Source: Scybalocola_A sp900557175 (lineage in GTDB: Bacteria; Bacillota; Clostridia; Lachnospirales; Lachnospiraceae). From it: DNA of 64,000 nt. The notes under the pieces are model-generated. The model saw only the letters and a list, made by a program, of their open reading frames with translations. It made no database searches and had not been told where the DNA came from. The translations under genes and the position numbers were made by a program. Shown piece after piece: positions 1-9,594 of the stretch. The DNA is taken from contig CALADH010000047.1 in NCBI GenBank assembly GCA_937890745.1, forward strand, positions 30,640 to 94,639, written 5' to 3'. Position 1 is the first letter of the stretch. Every line of letters begins with the position of its first letter.

Positions 1-402
1 CGGATTATCACCGACGGCAAAGCTGTTTTAGAAACCGTATCCGAGCTTGTATTGCAGCCTCAGTCGGAAATTGGCACATTCAGACATTTTCTTCATGAAA
101 ACGGCTACAAAATTGCCGATGAAAAAATGCTGATTGACGATGGTAAATATTATGTCATGTTTAAGGCTGTCAAAGGCTTTGAACGTTACACCTCTGAAGC
201 TGAATATACATATGGAAGTATTCTTCTTCATCAAAAGCATCCTGTACTCTATGACTACATAGAAAAAAAACTCAGAGGCTATGAAACTATATTAAAACAT
301 TTGGCCAAAGCCGACAGCGACAGTGCCAACAGCCGCTGTCAGGTTCTCCTTGAAAAATCGGCCATCGGAAAAGAGGCGCTTAAATATTATGATATGCCGT
401 GA
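1..402 (+). CDS. trmK: tRNA (adenine(22)-N1)-methyltransferase, C-terminal part
   Basis: The reading frame is open from base 1, so the gene begins outside the window and only its last 133 codons are seen. The segment reading LVLQPQSEIGTFRHFL followed by ENGYKIADEKML resembles the C-terminal part of TrmK (YqfN), where the Rossmann methyltransferase fold ends and a helical tail begins. TrmK methylates N1 of A22 in tRNA. The stop overlaps the start of the Nif3-like gene, the trmK-nif3 (yqfN-yqfO) arrangement known from many Firmicutes. The SAM-binding motifs lie outside the window, so the call rests on the C-terminal pattern and the neighbour. Confidence 0.82.
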   Translation, partial: RIITDGKAVLETVSELVLQPQSEIGTFRHFLHENGYKIADEKMLIDDGKYYVMFKAVKGFERYTSEAEYTYGSILLHQKHPVLYDYIEKKLRGYETILKHLAKADSDSANSRCQVLLEKSAIGKEALKYYDMP

Positions 403-1171
403 ACTTATTGAAAAATTAAATTGTCTTTGTCCGCCGGCGTATGCTTTTTCATGGGATAATCCGGGACTCATTGCCGGCAGAGATACAAAAGATATAAAAA
501 CAGTCTATATTGCCCTTGACGCCACTGATGCCGTGATCGCATCAGCCATTGAGGCTGGCGCCGACCTTTTACTGACGCATCATCCCCTTGTATTTTCGCC
601 TTTAAAAAAAATCAATGCGTCGGATTTTACAGGGCGCCGGCTGCTTACGCTCATTGAACATCAGGTGAACTGCTTTGCCATGCATACAAATTTTGATGTT
701 GCCGTGATGGCTGATCTGGCAGCAGAAAAACTTGGGCTTTTAAATCCGGTACCGCTTTCTGTCACCGGCGAAAATGAAAATGGGCCTGTCGGTATCGGAA
801 AAACCGGCAGTCTTGCATCGCCTGTCACACTTAAAGACTATGCGTCCGAAATCAAGAAAATTTTCGGGCTTGAAACAGTATCTGTTTTCGGAAATCCTGA
901 CACCTTTGTTTCCCGCGCAGCTATTTGTCCGGGCTCCGGAAAAAGTACTATAGGCGACGCCGTCAGCGCCGGAGCTGATGTGCTTATTACAGGCGATATC
1001 GGACACCACGAAGGGCTTGACGCTTTAGCCTGCAATCTTGCTATTATTGATGCCGGCCATCAGGGTATTGAAAAGATTTTTATTGATTATATGAAAAATT
1101 ATTTTGAAAATCATTTTCCTGAAATTAATGTTGTCACGGAGGTCAGCCGTGCACCCTTTACTGTAATGTAA
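389..1171 (+). CDS. Nif3-like dinuclear metal centre protein (YqfO/YbgI family)
   Basis: A 260-residue protein of the Nif3/DUF34 family, whose members form toroidal hexamers with two metal ions per subunit; the reaction is not settled. Metal-ligand motifs are visible: the double His of LLLTHHP near residue 64, HTNFD about 30 residues later, and the C-terminal GDIGHHE and DAGHQGIE. At about 260 residues it is the short form without the PII-like insert of Bacillus YqfO. An in-frame upstream codon at 323 would extend it, but the ATG at 389 gives the N-terminus expected for the family (MICRELIEKL) and overlaps the trmK stop, implying translational coupling. Confidence 0.88.
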   Translation: MICRELIEKLNCLCPPAYAFSWDNPGLIAGRDTKDIKTVYIALDATDAVIASAIEAGADLLLTHHPLVFSPLKKINASDFTGRRLLTLIEHQVNCFAMHTNFDVAVMADLAAEKLGLLNPVPLSVTGENENGPVGIGKTGSLASPVTLKDYASEIKKIFGLETVSVFGNPDTFVSRAAICPGSGKSTIGDAVSAGADVLITGDIGHHEGLDALACNLAIIDAGHQGIEKIFIDYMKNYFENHFPEINVVTEVSRAPFTVM

Positions 1172-1201
1172 AATCATCACGTTTAAACGGAGGTGTAAGC
1201 C

Positions 1202-2878
1202 ATGTCTGAAATGATTCATATTACTGTCCGCCATCCCGGCGGACAAACAGCGCTTGAGGTGAAAAAATCAACATCCTTTTTAAATATTTTATCCGACTTT
1301 GAAAAGCTTTACAAAGAACCGGTCATTCTTGCCCGAATTGACGGCAAGCTTAAAGAGCTTTTCAAACCGGTAAAAAGAAGCGGTACAGTTGAATTTATTA
1401 CAATTGGTGAAAATATCGGTCACAAAGTCTACAACCGGACGGCTGTTTTTCTTCTGACAAAAGCTGCCATTGATGTCATCGGCAAAGAAAAGCTTCAAAA
1501 GCTCATCGTACAATATTCCGTCGGTCATGGATATTACTGTGAGCTTGCCTCAGATGTAACGCTTGATGATGCACTCATTCGTGCGATTAAAGAACGAATG
1601 CGAAGTATCGTTAATGAAAATCTTCCGATTGAAAAATCATCGGTGCCGCTCAAAGAGGCCATCCGGCTTTTTGAAGCCGCCGGGATGGAAGATAAGACAG
1701 CACTGTTTAAATACAGGCGCGCCTCCTCCGTCAATATTTACAGTCTTCCCGGCTGCATTGATTATAACTACGGCTATATGGCGCCGTCTACCGGCTGCAT
1801 TCAGTGGTTTGATTTATATTTATACGACGAAGGCTTTGTCCTTGACCTGCCGGATATTTCAGAGCCGACACAGCTTAAACCATTTAATCCATCCGTAAAG
1901 CTTTTTAATGTTTTAAAGCAGTCAACCCGATGGGGAAATATGATGAATGTGAGCACTGTCGGCGACTTAAATGACGTTATTACATCCGGTGAAATGAATG
2001 ACCTTATCCTTGTATCCGAAGCACTCCAGGAAAAGAAAATTGCCCAGATTGCCGAACAGATTGTCAGTGATAAGAAAAACCGCATTGTTCTTATTGCGGG
2101 GCCTTCATCTTCAGGCAAAACAACCTTCTCACACAGACTGTCCATACAGCTTCGGGCTCACGGCGTCTGCCCGCACCCGATTCCTGTGGATGATTATTTT
2201 GTCAACCGTGAAAACACACCAAAAGATGAAAACGGCGACTATAATTATGAATGTCTCGGTGCCCTTGATGTCGATTTATTTAACGAACATATGTCAGCAC
2301 TTTTAAACGGCGATACAGTAGAACTTCCCCAGTTTAATTTCATCACTGGAAAACGGGAATTTAAAGGCCGCACCATGCATATCGGGCCGGAGGACATTCT
2401 CGTCATCGAAGGCATCCACGGGCTCAATGACCGGCTGACTTACAGTCTCCACAAAGACAGTAAATTTAAAATCTACATCAGTGCCCTCACACAATTAAAT
2501 ATTGATGAGCACAACCGCATATCGACAACTGACGGCCGTCTGATCCGGCGCATTGTCAGAGACGCGGCAAAGCGGGGCAGTACGGCAGCTTCAACAATCG
2601 CCCGCTGGGATTCTGTCCGCCGCGGCGAGGAGGAAAATATCTTCCCATATCAGGAAAGCGCCGATGTTATGTTTAACTCCGCCTTAATCTATGAGCTTGC
2701 CGTTTTAAAACAGTATGCAGAGCCACTGCTTTTTAACATTACTGAAGATATGCCCGAATACGACGAAGCTAAACGGCTTTTAAAGTTTTTTAACTATTTT
2801 CTCGGTATTGACAGCACGCTCATTCCGAAAAATTCTATTTTAAGAGAATTTATCGGTGACAGCTGTTTTAAAGTCTGA
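1202..2878 (+). CDS. TGS-domain nucleoside (uridine) kinase fusion
   Basis: This 558-residue protein joins a threonyl-tRNA-synthetase-like front end to a uridine-kinase-type P-loop domain. Residues 1-65 look like a TGS domain; around residue 105 there is a GHGYYCEL segment like the second additional domain of ThrRS; the P-loop GPSSSGKT sits near residue 300, followed by DDYF and VIEGIHGLN, which fit a phosphoribulokinase/uridine kinase fold. The family is common in Clostridia and annotated as nucleoside kinase, with the substrate unproven. The start ATG has a GGAGG 8 bases upstream. It probably ends the trmK-nif3 operon, since a separate promoter for rnpB begins at its stop codon. Confidence 0.85.
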   Translation: MSEMIHITVRHPGGQTALEVKKSTSFLNILSDFEKLYKEPVILARIDGKLKELFKPVKRSGTVEFITIGENIGHKVYNRTAVFLLTKAAIDVIGKEKLQKLIVQYSVGHGYYCELASDVTLDDALIRAIKERMRSIVNENLPIEKSSVPLKEAIRLFEAAGMEDKTALFKYRRASSVNIYSLPGCIDYNYGYMAPSTGCIQWFDLYLYDEGFVLDLPDISEPTQLKPFNPSVKLFNVLKQSTRWGNMMNVSTVGDLNDVITSGEMNDLILVSEALQEKKIAQIAEQIVSDKKNRIVLIAGPSSSGKTTFSHRLSIQLRAHGVCPHPIPVDDYFVNRENTPKDENGDYNYECLGALDVDLFNEHMSALLNGDTVELPQFNFITGKREFKGRTMHIGPEDILVIEGIHGLNDRLTYSLHKDSKFKIYISALTQLNIDEHNRISTTDGRLIRRIVRDAAKRGSTAASTIARWDSVRRGEEENIFPYQESADVMFNSALIYELAVLKQYAEPLLFNITEDMPEYDEAKRLLKFFNYFLGIDSTLIPKNSILREFIGDSCFKV

Positions 2879-2907
2879 TTGACATTTAAGCCATTCAATG
2901 GTATAGT
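2879..2907 (+). promoter_or_regulatory. sigma-A promoter of rnpB
   Basis: TTGACA (2879-2884), a 17-base spacer, and TATAGT (2902-2907). The expected transcription start is about ten bases upstream of the first RNase P helix. Confidence 0.85.
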
Positions 2908-2916
2908 AAATAACTG

Positions 2917-3261
2917 CAAGTCTGTTAAATAATCGCGGCTGCATGTCTCGAAAGAGCGCAGATGAGGAAAGTCCGGGCTTCGCAGGGCAGGATGCCGGAT
3001 AACGTCCGGTGGGGGTGACCCTAAGGAAAGTGCAACAGAAATATACCGCCGGTTTTACCGGTAAGGGTGGAAAGGCGTGTGTAAGAGACCACCGTTGTCC
3101 TGGTAACAGGGCAAGCCATGTAAACCCCATCCGAAGCAAGACCGCATAAAAGGCAATACGGCGGCCCGTCGTGCCTTTGGGTAGGTCGCTTGAGCTTGCC
3201 GGCAACGGTAAGCCTAGATAGATGATTATTCTCGACATAACCCGGCTTATCGACAGACTTG
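2917..3261 (+). ncRNA. rnpB: RNase P RNA (bacterial class A type)
   Basis: This is the catalytic RNA that trims the 5' leader of precursor tRNAs. The universally conserved blocks are present in order: GAGGAAAGTCCGGGC near 2964, ACAGAAATATACCGCC near 3034, the CR-IV type AGATAGATGATT near 3217, and the closing ACCCGGCTTATCGACAGACTT. The terminal helix P1 is visible as CAAGTCTGT (2917-2925) pairing with ACAGACTTG (3253-3261). The gene has its own promoter and a strong terminator. An open frame on the opposite strand (2840-3238) is a by-product of this structured RNA. Confidence 0.97.
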
Positions 3262-3269
3262 TTTAAAAA

Positions 3270-3297
3270 AGATTGTGCAAATGCGCAATCTTTTTTT
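3270..3297 (+). terminator. Rho-independent terminator of rnpB
   Basis: AGATTGTGC pairs with GCGCAATCT around a four-base loop, followed by a run of seven T. Confidence 0.9.
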
Positions 3298-3382
3298 ATG
3301 AGTAATTTTTAAGCAATTTGTAAGGACTATTGTTTTATTGTGTGATACAATTTTACTATATCGTACACAGGAGGAATACAAA

Positions 3383-4084
3383 ATGGCTGATTCAGTAGAA
3401 ATTTTAGTTGTCGATGATGACGCAGAAATCGCTGACCTTGTAGAAATTTATTTGTGCAGTGCAGATTACATTGTCCATAAAGCACTAAATGCCAGAGATG
3501 GTCTTGCCCTTATTGATAAATACGACATTAAACTGGCAATTTTAGATATTATGATGCCGATGATGGACGGCATTGAGATGTGCCGCCGCATCCGCAGCAA
3601 AAAGAACATTCCGATTATTATGCTCAGCGCCAAATCCGCAGACTTAGATAAAATTGTGGGCTTAAGCGCCGGTGCCGATGATTACATTACAAAACCATTT
3701 AACCCGCTTGAGCTGACCGCCAGAGTAAAATCCCAGCTTCGCCGTTATATGGAATTAAACCCGAATGTAAAAAAAGCAGACACGAACATCATCACGATCC
3801 GTGATATTGTCATTGATGTTTCAAAACATAAAGTACATGTCGGTGACAGGGAAGTCAGTCTGACGCCGATTGAGTTTGATATTTTAAAACTGCTTGCAGG
3901 ACATCCTGACAGAGTATTTTCTACCGACGAGATTTTTGAAAAGGTATGGAACGAAAAAATTTATGAGGCCAACAATACAGTGATGGTACATATCCGCCGT
4001 CTTCGTGAAAAAATAGAAAAGGATGCCCGCAATCCGCAAGTTATTCTCACAGTATGGGGAGTTGGATACAAAATTGAAAGCTAA
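3383..4084 (+). CDS. OmpR-family response regulator (VanR-like)
   Basis: A 233-residue two-component regulator. The receiver domain carries the acidic pair in VVDDDAEI (residues 9-16), the phospho-acceptor Asp near residue 55 in LAILDIMMP, and the conserved Lys near 104 in YITKPF. A winged-helix DNA-binding domain follows, with the typical end LTVWGVGYKIE. The ATG at 3383 has an ideal GGAGGA; an in-frame upstream start at 3338 lacks one. The gene overlaps the kinase and starts an operon running to the CPBP protease at 10424. It most likely controls that operon or envelope genes, but no target site could be identified by eye. Confidence 0.92.
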   Translation: MADSVEILVVDDDAEIADLVEIYLCSADYIVHKALNARDGLALIDKYDIKLAILDIMMPMMDGIEMCRRIRSKKNIPIIMLSAKSADLDKIVGLSAGADDYITKPFNPLELTARVKSQLRRYMELNPNVKKADTNIITIRDIVIDVSKHKVHVGDREVSLTPIEFDILKLLAGHPDRVFSTDEIFEKVWNEKIYEANNTVMVHIRRLREKIEKDARNPQVILTVWGVGYKIES

Positions 4085-5258
4085 TATTTTAAAAAGCTAC
4101 AGAGTTAAGATGATGATGTATACAATGCTCTGTATGATCATTACCTTTGTTTGTGATATAGCGGCAATTTATATTTATAAATATGTATGCCGACTTATGC
4201 AAAGTACACCAAAAACACCGGCAGAAACGTCGCTTGCAGGGACAGAAACGATGCCGAAGGCATACATCAGCAATTTCAATCTGGCAGAGACACTTTCGGC
4301 ACCGCCGATGAAAGGACTTGATTTTCCTTTCATATGTTTTCTTGTCTGCCTGTCGCTTGTGCTATTTATTTTTTTATTTCATCTGTTTACACGAAAAACA
4401 GTTAATTACCTGCAGCAGATTACAGGCGCTATCCAGCAAATATCCGACGGTCATTTTGATACCCGCCTTGATGTCATCGGCGATGATGAATTTGCCGTCA
4501 TTTCCGACAATATTAACCGGATGGCCATGGATCTGGAATTTTTGAAAAAGAAAGAGGATATGGAAGAAGAAAAGCGCAACGAGCTTATTACAAATGTCGC
4601 CCATGATTTGCGTACGCCGCTGACTTCTATTATCGGCTATCTCGACATTGTGAATACGCACACATCTCTTTCCGATGAACAAAAGCAAAAGTATACCGGC
4701 ATTGCCTACACAAAAGCTGTCCGTCTTCAGGCAATGATTGAAGATTTATTCAGTTTTACAAAACTCAGCTGCAATAAAATGCCCGTCAAAAAAGCAAAGC
4801 TTGATATCGTTAAGCTTTTGCAGCAGGAGATTGATGAATTTTATCCGAATTTTGAGGATAACGAATTAAAATGTGAATTTCATACGGATCATTCATCTTA
4901 CATTATTTATGCCGACGGCGCTTTAATTGCCCGCGCCTTTGAAAATCTGATCGGCAATGCCATTAAATACGGACGTACAGGAAAGCTTATTAAAATTGAT
5001 ATTTCCGGCACTAAAAGCACTGTAAAGATTGCCGTCACCAATTATGGCAACGTCATTCCGCCGGAAGATATTCCGTTTGTGTTCGACCAGTTTTACCGCG
5101 TTGACGCATCAAGAAATGAAGACACCGGAGGCACAGGACTCGGTCTTTCCATTACAAAAGCAATTATTGAAGAACATCACGGACATATTCATGCCAAAAG
5201 CTCGCTTTCCGGCACCGTTTTTGAAGTTACACTAGACACTGTCAATGAGGAAGGTTGA
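4074..5258 (+). CDS. sensor histidine kinase (VanS-like), TTG start
   Basis: A 394-residue membrane kinase. Two membrane segments (about residues 10-35 and 84-106) flank a short extracytoplasmic loop of about 50 residues; then come a HAMP region, the phospho-acceptor His near residue 177 in NVAHDLRTPLT, and the ATPase boxes NLIGNAIKYG and GTGLGLSI. The short loop suggests sensing at or in the membrane. The best start is the TTG at 4074, overlapping the regulator gene, with GGGGAG at 4056-4061; a TTG at 4062 is a second candidate. Overlap with the regulator is typical of VanR/VanS-type pairs. The stimulus is unknown; the linked ABC exporter suggests a cell-envelope or peptide signal. Confidence 0.9.
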   Translation: MKANILKSYRVKMMMYTMLCMIITFVCDIAAIYIYKYVCRLMQSTPKTPAETSLAGTETMPKAYISNFNLAETLSAPPMKGLDFPFICFLVCLSLVLFIFLFHLFTRKTVNYLQQITGAIQQISDGHFDTRLDVIGDDEFAVISDNINRMAMDLEFLKKKEDMEEEKRNELITNVAHDLRTPLTSIIGYLDIVNTHTSLSDEQKQKYTGIAYTKAVRLQAMIEDLFSFTKLSCNKMPVKKAKLDIVKLLQQEIDEFYPNFEDNELKCEFHTDHSSYIIYADGALIARAFENLIGNAIKYGRTGKLIKIDISGTKSTVKIAVTNYGNVIPPEDIPFVFDQFYRVDASRNEDTGGTGLGLSITKAIIEEHHGHIHAKSSLSGTVFEVTLDTVNEEG

Positions 5259-5264
5259 TTTTAA

Positions 5265-7769
5265 ATGTTTAAGAAAAAAGCTTACAACACTATATGGACA
5301 TTATGCCTTCTGCTGGCGCTTTGCTTTATCTTTGCACATCCGGCACAGGCTGCCGGCAATGATGCATTAAACGCCGACCTTTCCATGGAGATTTCATACG
5401 GCTATGATAACTATCAGAAAAATGGCCGCATTATGCCTGTATGGATTCAAATTACAAATAAGGGCAGTGCTTTTGCCGGCGAACTGACCTTTAAAATCAA
5501 TAGCGACCTTTATGAAGGTATGTCATTTTCCCAGCATATTTCTGTCCTTTCAAAAACAAAGGAGGAATTTGTCTTTTATGTGCCATATCTTGATTCCTAT
5601 ACAGATATCACAGTGACACTGACAGATACAGAAGGCAATACACAGATATCTTTATCGGAAGCTACATTAAACCGTAACACAACAGATTTATATATTGGTA
5701 TTTTAAGCAGTGAGCCTGACACGATTAAAGCAATGATAGAACAGATGGCTTTTGTCTCACCGGTTGATAACACCTACACCGGTGCCCGCAGCGTCCTCCT
5801 TTCAGACCATATTCTTCCGGAAACGAAAGAAGGCTATGACGGCATAGATATGATCATTGCCAATCACTTTAATGCTGACTATATGAATGAAAAGCAGGCC
5901 AAAGCGCTTTCCGGCTGGATTAAAGACGGCGGTATCCTTCTGACAGGAAGCCCCCGCCATATGGACGGTTTTTTTGAAAAGCTTAATCTGACACCACTGT
6001 CCACAGATACCATTGAAACAGTGACAACTGACTTTAATGCCGATTACCAGTCCTATATTTATGCTGCCTCACCGCTGACTTATGAACCGCTTAAAAAGAA
6101 TCCGACAAAAGATGATATTAATAATGCCCGTCTTTCATATTATGAACCGACGATGACAGATATCCATCAAAGTTCTTTTGAAAATGTCGGTTCAATTGTC
6201 ATTGATATGGATGCCGTTTCAGTTTCAGACGGCAATGATGCCGTTGTTAAGCCGCTGTATCAGTATCTTGAGCTTGGAAACGGCAAGGTCATCATATCGA
6301 AGTTTGATTTTTGTTCAGAGCCATTTATAAGCTTTGAAGCAGCCATTTACGTTCTTCAGAATATTTTAACAGAAAATATAACACATGCCGGCTGGAGCCA
6401 TTTTTTTAATTATGCGGCAGACTTCCGAAACGTATGGTCATCCCAGTCCGTCCTTTTAAATACGCTTTATGAGAAAATACCGGGCTACGGCAAATATGTC
6501 GTTATTCTTTTTATTTATATTGTCCTTATCGGCCCGGTACTTTATTTTCTCCTCAAAAAGACCGATAAACGATATATGATGTGGATTGCGGTACCTGTAC
6601 TGACCGTAATTTTTACAATCATTATTTTTGCTGCCGGAAGCAGCACACGGCATACATCGCCATTTATTAATTATGCATCCTTTATCGACTATAATTATGA
6701 AACGCCGAAGGAAAATACATTTTATTCGATGACGATTCCCGATAAGGAAGACTTTAGTCAAAATATAGATGACGATTATACAGTGTGCCTGATGAACAAT
6801 AATTACGTGAATTTTGATTCTGTCTGGGAAAATATTTTTTCAGACTATGTCCAGAGTATCAACATTAACAGCGGCATGACCTACACCAATCTTCCTGAAG
6901 GCGGCACAAATATTTCCATCAACAATACAGTGCTTTTTTCAACAAGATATTTTAATCTTCAAAATGATGATGCCGATATTGACGCCATTATGGAAAATAT
7001 TACTTTTGAAAACGGTCACTACACAGGTACAATCGAAAATCATACAGATTATTTCATTGAAAATGCCTGTATCATGATTTCGGGCAGGCTTTACGGCATC
7101 GGAAACATAAGTCCCCATTCCAATATCTCTGTTGATATTGAAGCCGTTTCATCAAGGAACACCGATGAAGATATCGAAAATGAAGTGCTCCACGCACTCG
7201 GCATATCTTCCGATCGCCGCCATGAAGGTGAATCTATTATAAAAACAAATATGTTTATTCAGTTTATTAACGCAAATTATGCCAACACTTATCCTTTTGT
7301 TTTAGGTTTTATACCGGACTACAAGCCATCTGTCTTCGATGAGAGTTCAATTCCGGCAACAGGCATTACAATGTTCCACAAAAAGGCTGATATAAACTAT
7401 ACCGACAGCAGCGAAAGTATCCATATTCCCGATATTTCCCAACTGATGTCTGTAAACTCCGGTGAAATCTATAATCTTTCAATGGATCTGTATTCCGCCG
7501 AAACTGAAATGATGTACAATTTCAGCAATGATTTTGTTCCTGAAAGCTTAAAGCTTGTATCCGTCAGTGATAATCTTGATATTTTTGCTTACAACTATAC
7601 AACAGACTGTTATGAGCCGATCTTTAAAAATACAGATACATTTAAAGAGGATATTCAAAACTATTTTGATGAAAATAAAATTTTGCAGCTTAAATTTGTC
7701 CAGAAAGTGCCGGGCAGCAATGAAGATTATATTCTGCCGGTCATTTCTGCTGCAGGGAAGGTGAAGTAA
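5265..7769 (+). CDS. large exported membrane protein of unknown function in ABC operon
   Basis: I do not recognise a named family for this 834-residue protein. It has a signal peptide (hydrophobic core ending near AQA at about residue 30), a beta-rich extracytoplasmic domain, and a segment around residues 145-235 (GILSSEP, then WIKDGGILLTGSP) that resembles a class I glutamine-amidotransferase-like fold without an obvious catalytic Cys. Two close membrane helices at about 409-430 and 434-455 are followed by a second large domain that should face outside. It lies between the kinase and the ABC ATPase, with the ATPase start abutting its stop, so it is probably an accessory component of the transporter. 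The layout recalls GldG-type ABC partner proteins, but this is inference. Confidence 0.75.
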   Translation: MFKKKAYNTIWTLCLLLALCFIFAHPAQAAGNDALNADLSMEISYGYDNYQKNGRIMPVWIQITNKGSAFAGELTFKINSDLYEGMSFSQHISVLSKTKEEFVFYVPYLDSYTDITVTLTDTEGNTQISLSEATLNRNTTDLYIGILSSEPDTIKAMIEQMAFVSPVDNTYTGARSVLLSDHILPETKEGYDGIDMIIANHFNADYMNEKQAKALSGWIKDGGILLTGSPRHMDGFFEKLNLTPLSTDTIETVTTDFNADYQSYIYAASPLTYEPLKKNPTKDDINNARLSYYEPTMTDIHQSSFENVGSIVIDMDAVSVSDGNDAVVKPLYQYLELGNGKVIISKFDFCSEPFISFEAAIYVLQNILTENITHAGWSHFFNYAADFRNVWSSQSVLLNTLYEKIPGYGKYVVILFIYIVLIGPVLYFLLKKTDKRYMMWIAVPVLTVIFTIIIFAAGSSTRHTSPFINYASFIDYNYETPKENTFYSMTIPDKEDFSQNIDDDYTVCLMNNNYVNFDSVWENIFSDYVQSININSGMTYTNLPEGGTNISINNTVLFSTRYFNLQNDDADIDAIMENITFENGHYTGTIENHTDYFIENACIMISGRLYGIGNISPHSNISVDIEAVSSRNTDEDIENEVLHALGISSDRRHEGESIIKTNMFIQFINANYANTYPFVLGFIPDYKPSVFDESSIPATGITMFHKKADINYTDSSESIHIPDISQLMSVNSGEIYNLSMDLYSAETEMMYNFSNDFVPESLKLVSVSDNLDIFAYNYTTDCYEPIFKNTDTFKEDIQNYFDENKILQLKFVQKVPGSNEDYILPVISAAGKVK

Positions 7770-8705
7770 ATGCTCGTCATTGATAATTTAACTAAATATT
7801 ACGGCGATTTCTGTGCACTGGACCATATAAGCCTGCATATTTCAAAAGGCGATTTATACGGCTTTGTAGGCCCTAACGGCGCAGGAAAAACGACAACACT
7901 TAAAATACTTTCCGGTCTTATCCGTCCTGATGAGGGTACTGTCATCATGGACGGACATAACCTTTTAACAGATATCAAAAAACTTAAAGCTGACATCGGC
8001 TATATGCCGGATTTTTTCGGCACCTACGATAACTTAAAGGTCATCGAATATATGCGTTTTTTTGCCTCTATTTACAATATTGACGGCTTAAAAGCCGATT
8101 CTGTCATCGAGCGCCATTTAAAGCTTGTCCATATGGAAGACCGGAAAAATCAATATGTCGATGAACTTTCCCGCGGTCTTAAGCAGAAGCTCTGCCTTGC
8201 CCGCTGTCTGATCCACAATCCGAAGCTGCTCATTCTTGATGAGCCTTCCTCCGGTCTTGATCCGGCAGCCCGTCTTGAAGTCCGTGAAATTTTAAAGAAG
8301 CTTTGCAGCCAGGGCAAAACAATTATTATAAGCTCACATATTTTATCGGAACTTGCCGAGATGTGTACCCATCTTGGTATTATCCAAAACGGCAAAATGA
8401 TTGCGGATAATACAGTCACTGCCATCATGGATCTGCAAAACGGTTCGAAGCCGCTGATTATTACAGTATGTGATAAAGTCGAAGAAGCGGCACAGCTTAT
8501 AAGTACGCAGGATTATGTCGAAAATTTATCCTACACTGAAAATGAAATCCGCGTCAGCTTTTCGGGCACGGCAGAAGAAGCGGCGCAGCTTCTTTTTGTT
8601 CTTGTGACCTCCGGCATTCCTGTCTGCGGATTTAAAAAAGAAACAACGAGTCTTGAATCTCTGTTTATACGTCTCACGGAAAATAAGGAGGTGGATATAA
8701 AGTGA
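7770..8705 (+). CDS. ABC transporter ATP-binding protein (ABC-2 exporter type)
   Basis: A 311-residue ATPase with Walker A GPNGAGKTT near residue 35, signature LSRGLKQKL near 131, Walker B LLILDEPSSGLDP near 155 and the switch His in SSHIL. The roughly 80-residue C-terminal extension is common in exporters of the CcmA/YhaQ type. It starts at the base after the preceding stop and overlaps the permease start, so the three genes are translated together. The substrate cannot be read from the sequence. Confidence 0.92.
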   Translation: MLVIDNLTKYYGDFCALDHISLHISKGDLYGFVGPNGAGKTTTLKILSGLIRPDEGTVIMDGHNLLTDIKKLKADIGYMPDFFGTYDNLKVIEYMRFFASIYNIDGLKADSVIERHLKLVHMEDRKNQYVDELSRGLKQKLCLARCLIHNPKLLILDEPSSGLDPAARLEVREILKKLCSQGKTIIISSHILSELAEMCTHLGIIQNGKMIADNTVTAIMDLQNGSKPLIITVCDKVEEAAQLISTQDYVENLSYTENEIRVSFSGTAEEAAQLLFVLVTSGIPVCGFKKETTSLESLFIRLTENKEVDIK

Positions 8706-9594
8706 AGTTCAGGCTAAAATTAAATCCCATCTATAAAAAAGAAATGAAGCAGAGCGTCCGTTCTATAAAACTGCCTTTATTTTTAGTGCTTTTTAATTCC
8801 ATTTTGGCAATCATAAGCCTTATTGCCTTTTATGTGACGAATGAACAGGTACGGCTGAGCGGAAATATTGATTACAGGTCAAATATTTATTTATATATTT
8901 TTATGATTTCTATGGAATTTGCCCTGCTTGTCTTTATTATTCCGGCAATGTCCTCCGGTCTTATATCCGGCGAGAGAGAGCGGCAGACGCTTGATATTCT
9001 TCTGACGCTCTGCGCCCAGGTCAGATTATTTTCGGAAAGCTGTTTTCAGTCATCGGAAGTATCACGCTCATTTTATTTTCCGGATTGCCTGTCATTGCCC
9101 TTGCCTTTGTTTACGGCGGTGTCAATGCCGCTGACATGGCACTGGCGGCTGTCTATCTTATTTTTTCGGCAGCATTTTTAGGCTCTATCGGTATTTTTTG
9201 TTCAGCGGCGGTAAAAAAAACAACCTTTGCCACCGTACTTACATACGGCATTGAGGTTGCTTTATTTTTTGCCCCGCTCATTATTGTTGTTCTAGCGCGT
9301 TATATCCGTTTTGCCCAGACAGCCCAGCAGGACGGCACTATCGGCGCCATTGCCCTCGTACTTTTAATCAGTCCTGGTGTTACATTTTTTGATATTATGT
9401 TTAATCAGGTTGGTGCCATCAATTTTATAGATAATCAATTTATAAAGCTCGGTCTGAACAGCTTTGTGGCAGACCATTTTACTGCCATCAGCCTTATCGT
9501 GCAGCTTTTAATGGCAGCTGCTTTTATCAGCCTGTCTGTCTTTTATGTCAGACATCATGGCGAAAATTCACACAAAAGGAGACATCACAATTGA
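8702..9594 (+). pseudogene. ABC-2 type permease, interrupted by a frameshift
   Basis: The N-terminal part (8702 to about 9017) encodes a positively charged start, two membrane helices and SGLISGERERQTLDILLT, a hallmark of ABC-2 permeases. The frame then drifts into unrelated residues ending at 9181. From about 9016 the -1 frame continues the protein as PGQIIFGKLFSVIG and four further hydrophobic segments to 9594. One extra C in the CCC at 9015-9017 would restore a single product of about 297 residues. This is either a real single-base deletion that inactivates the exporter or a sequence error. No slippery heptamer that would support programmed frameshifting is seen at the junction. Confidence 0.85.

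Noticed and set aside
2840..3238. 132-codon minus-strand open frame
   Set aside because: It lies across the RNase P RNA gene; the conserved RNA blocks explain the sequence and the frame has no recognisable protein pattern.
8990..9030. Programmed ribosomal frameshifting in the permease gene
   Set aside because: The shift is in the -1 direction but no X-XXY-YYZ heptamer or downstream pseudoknot is evident, so a mutation or sequence error is more likely.
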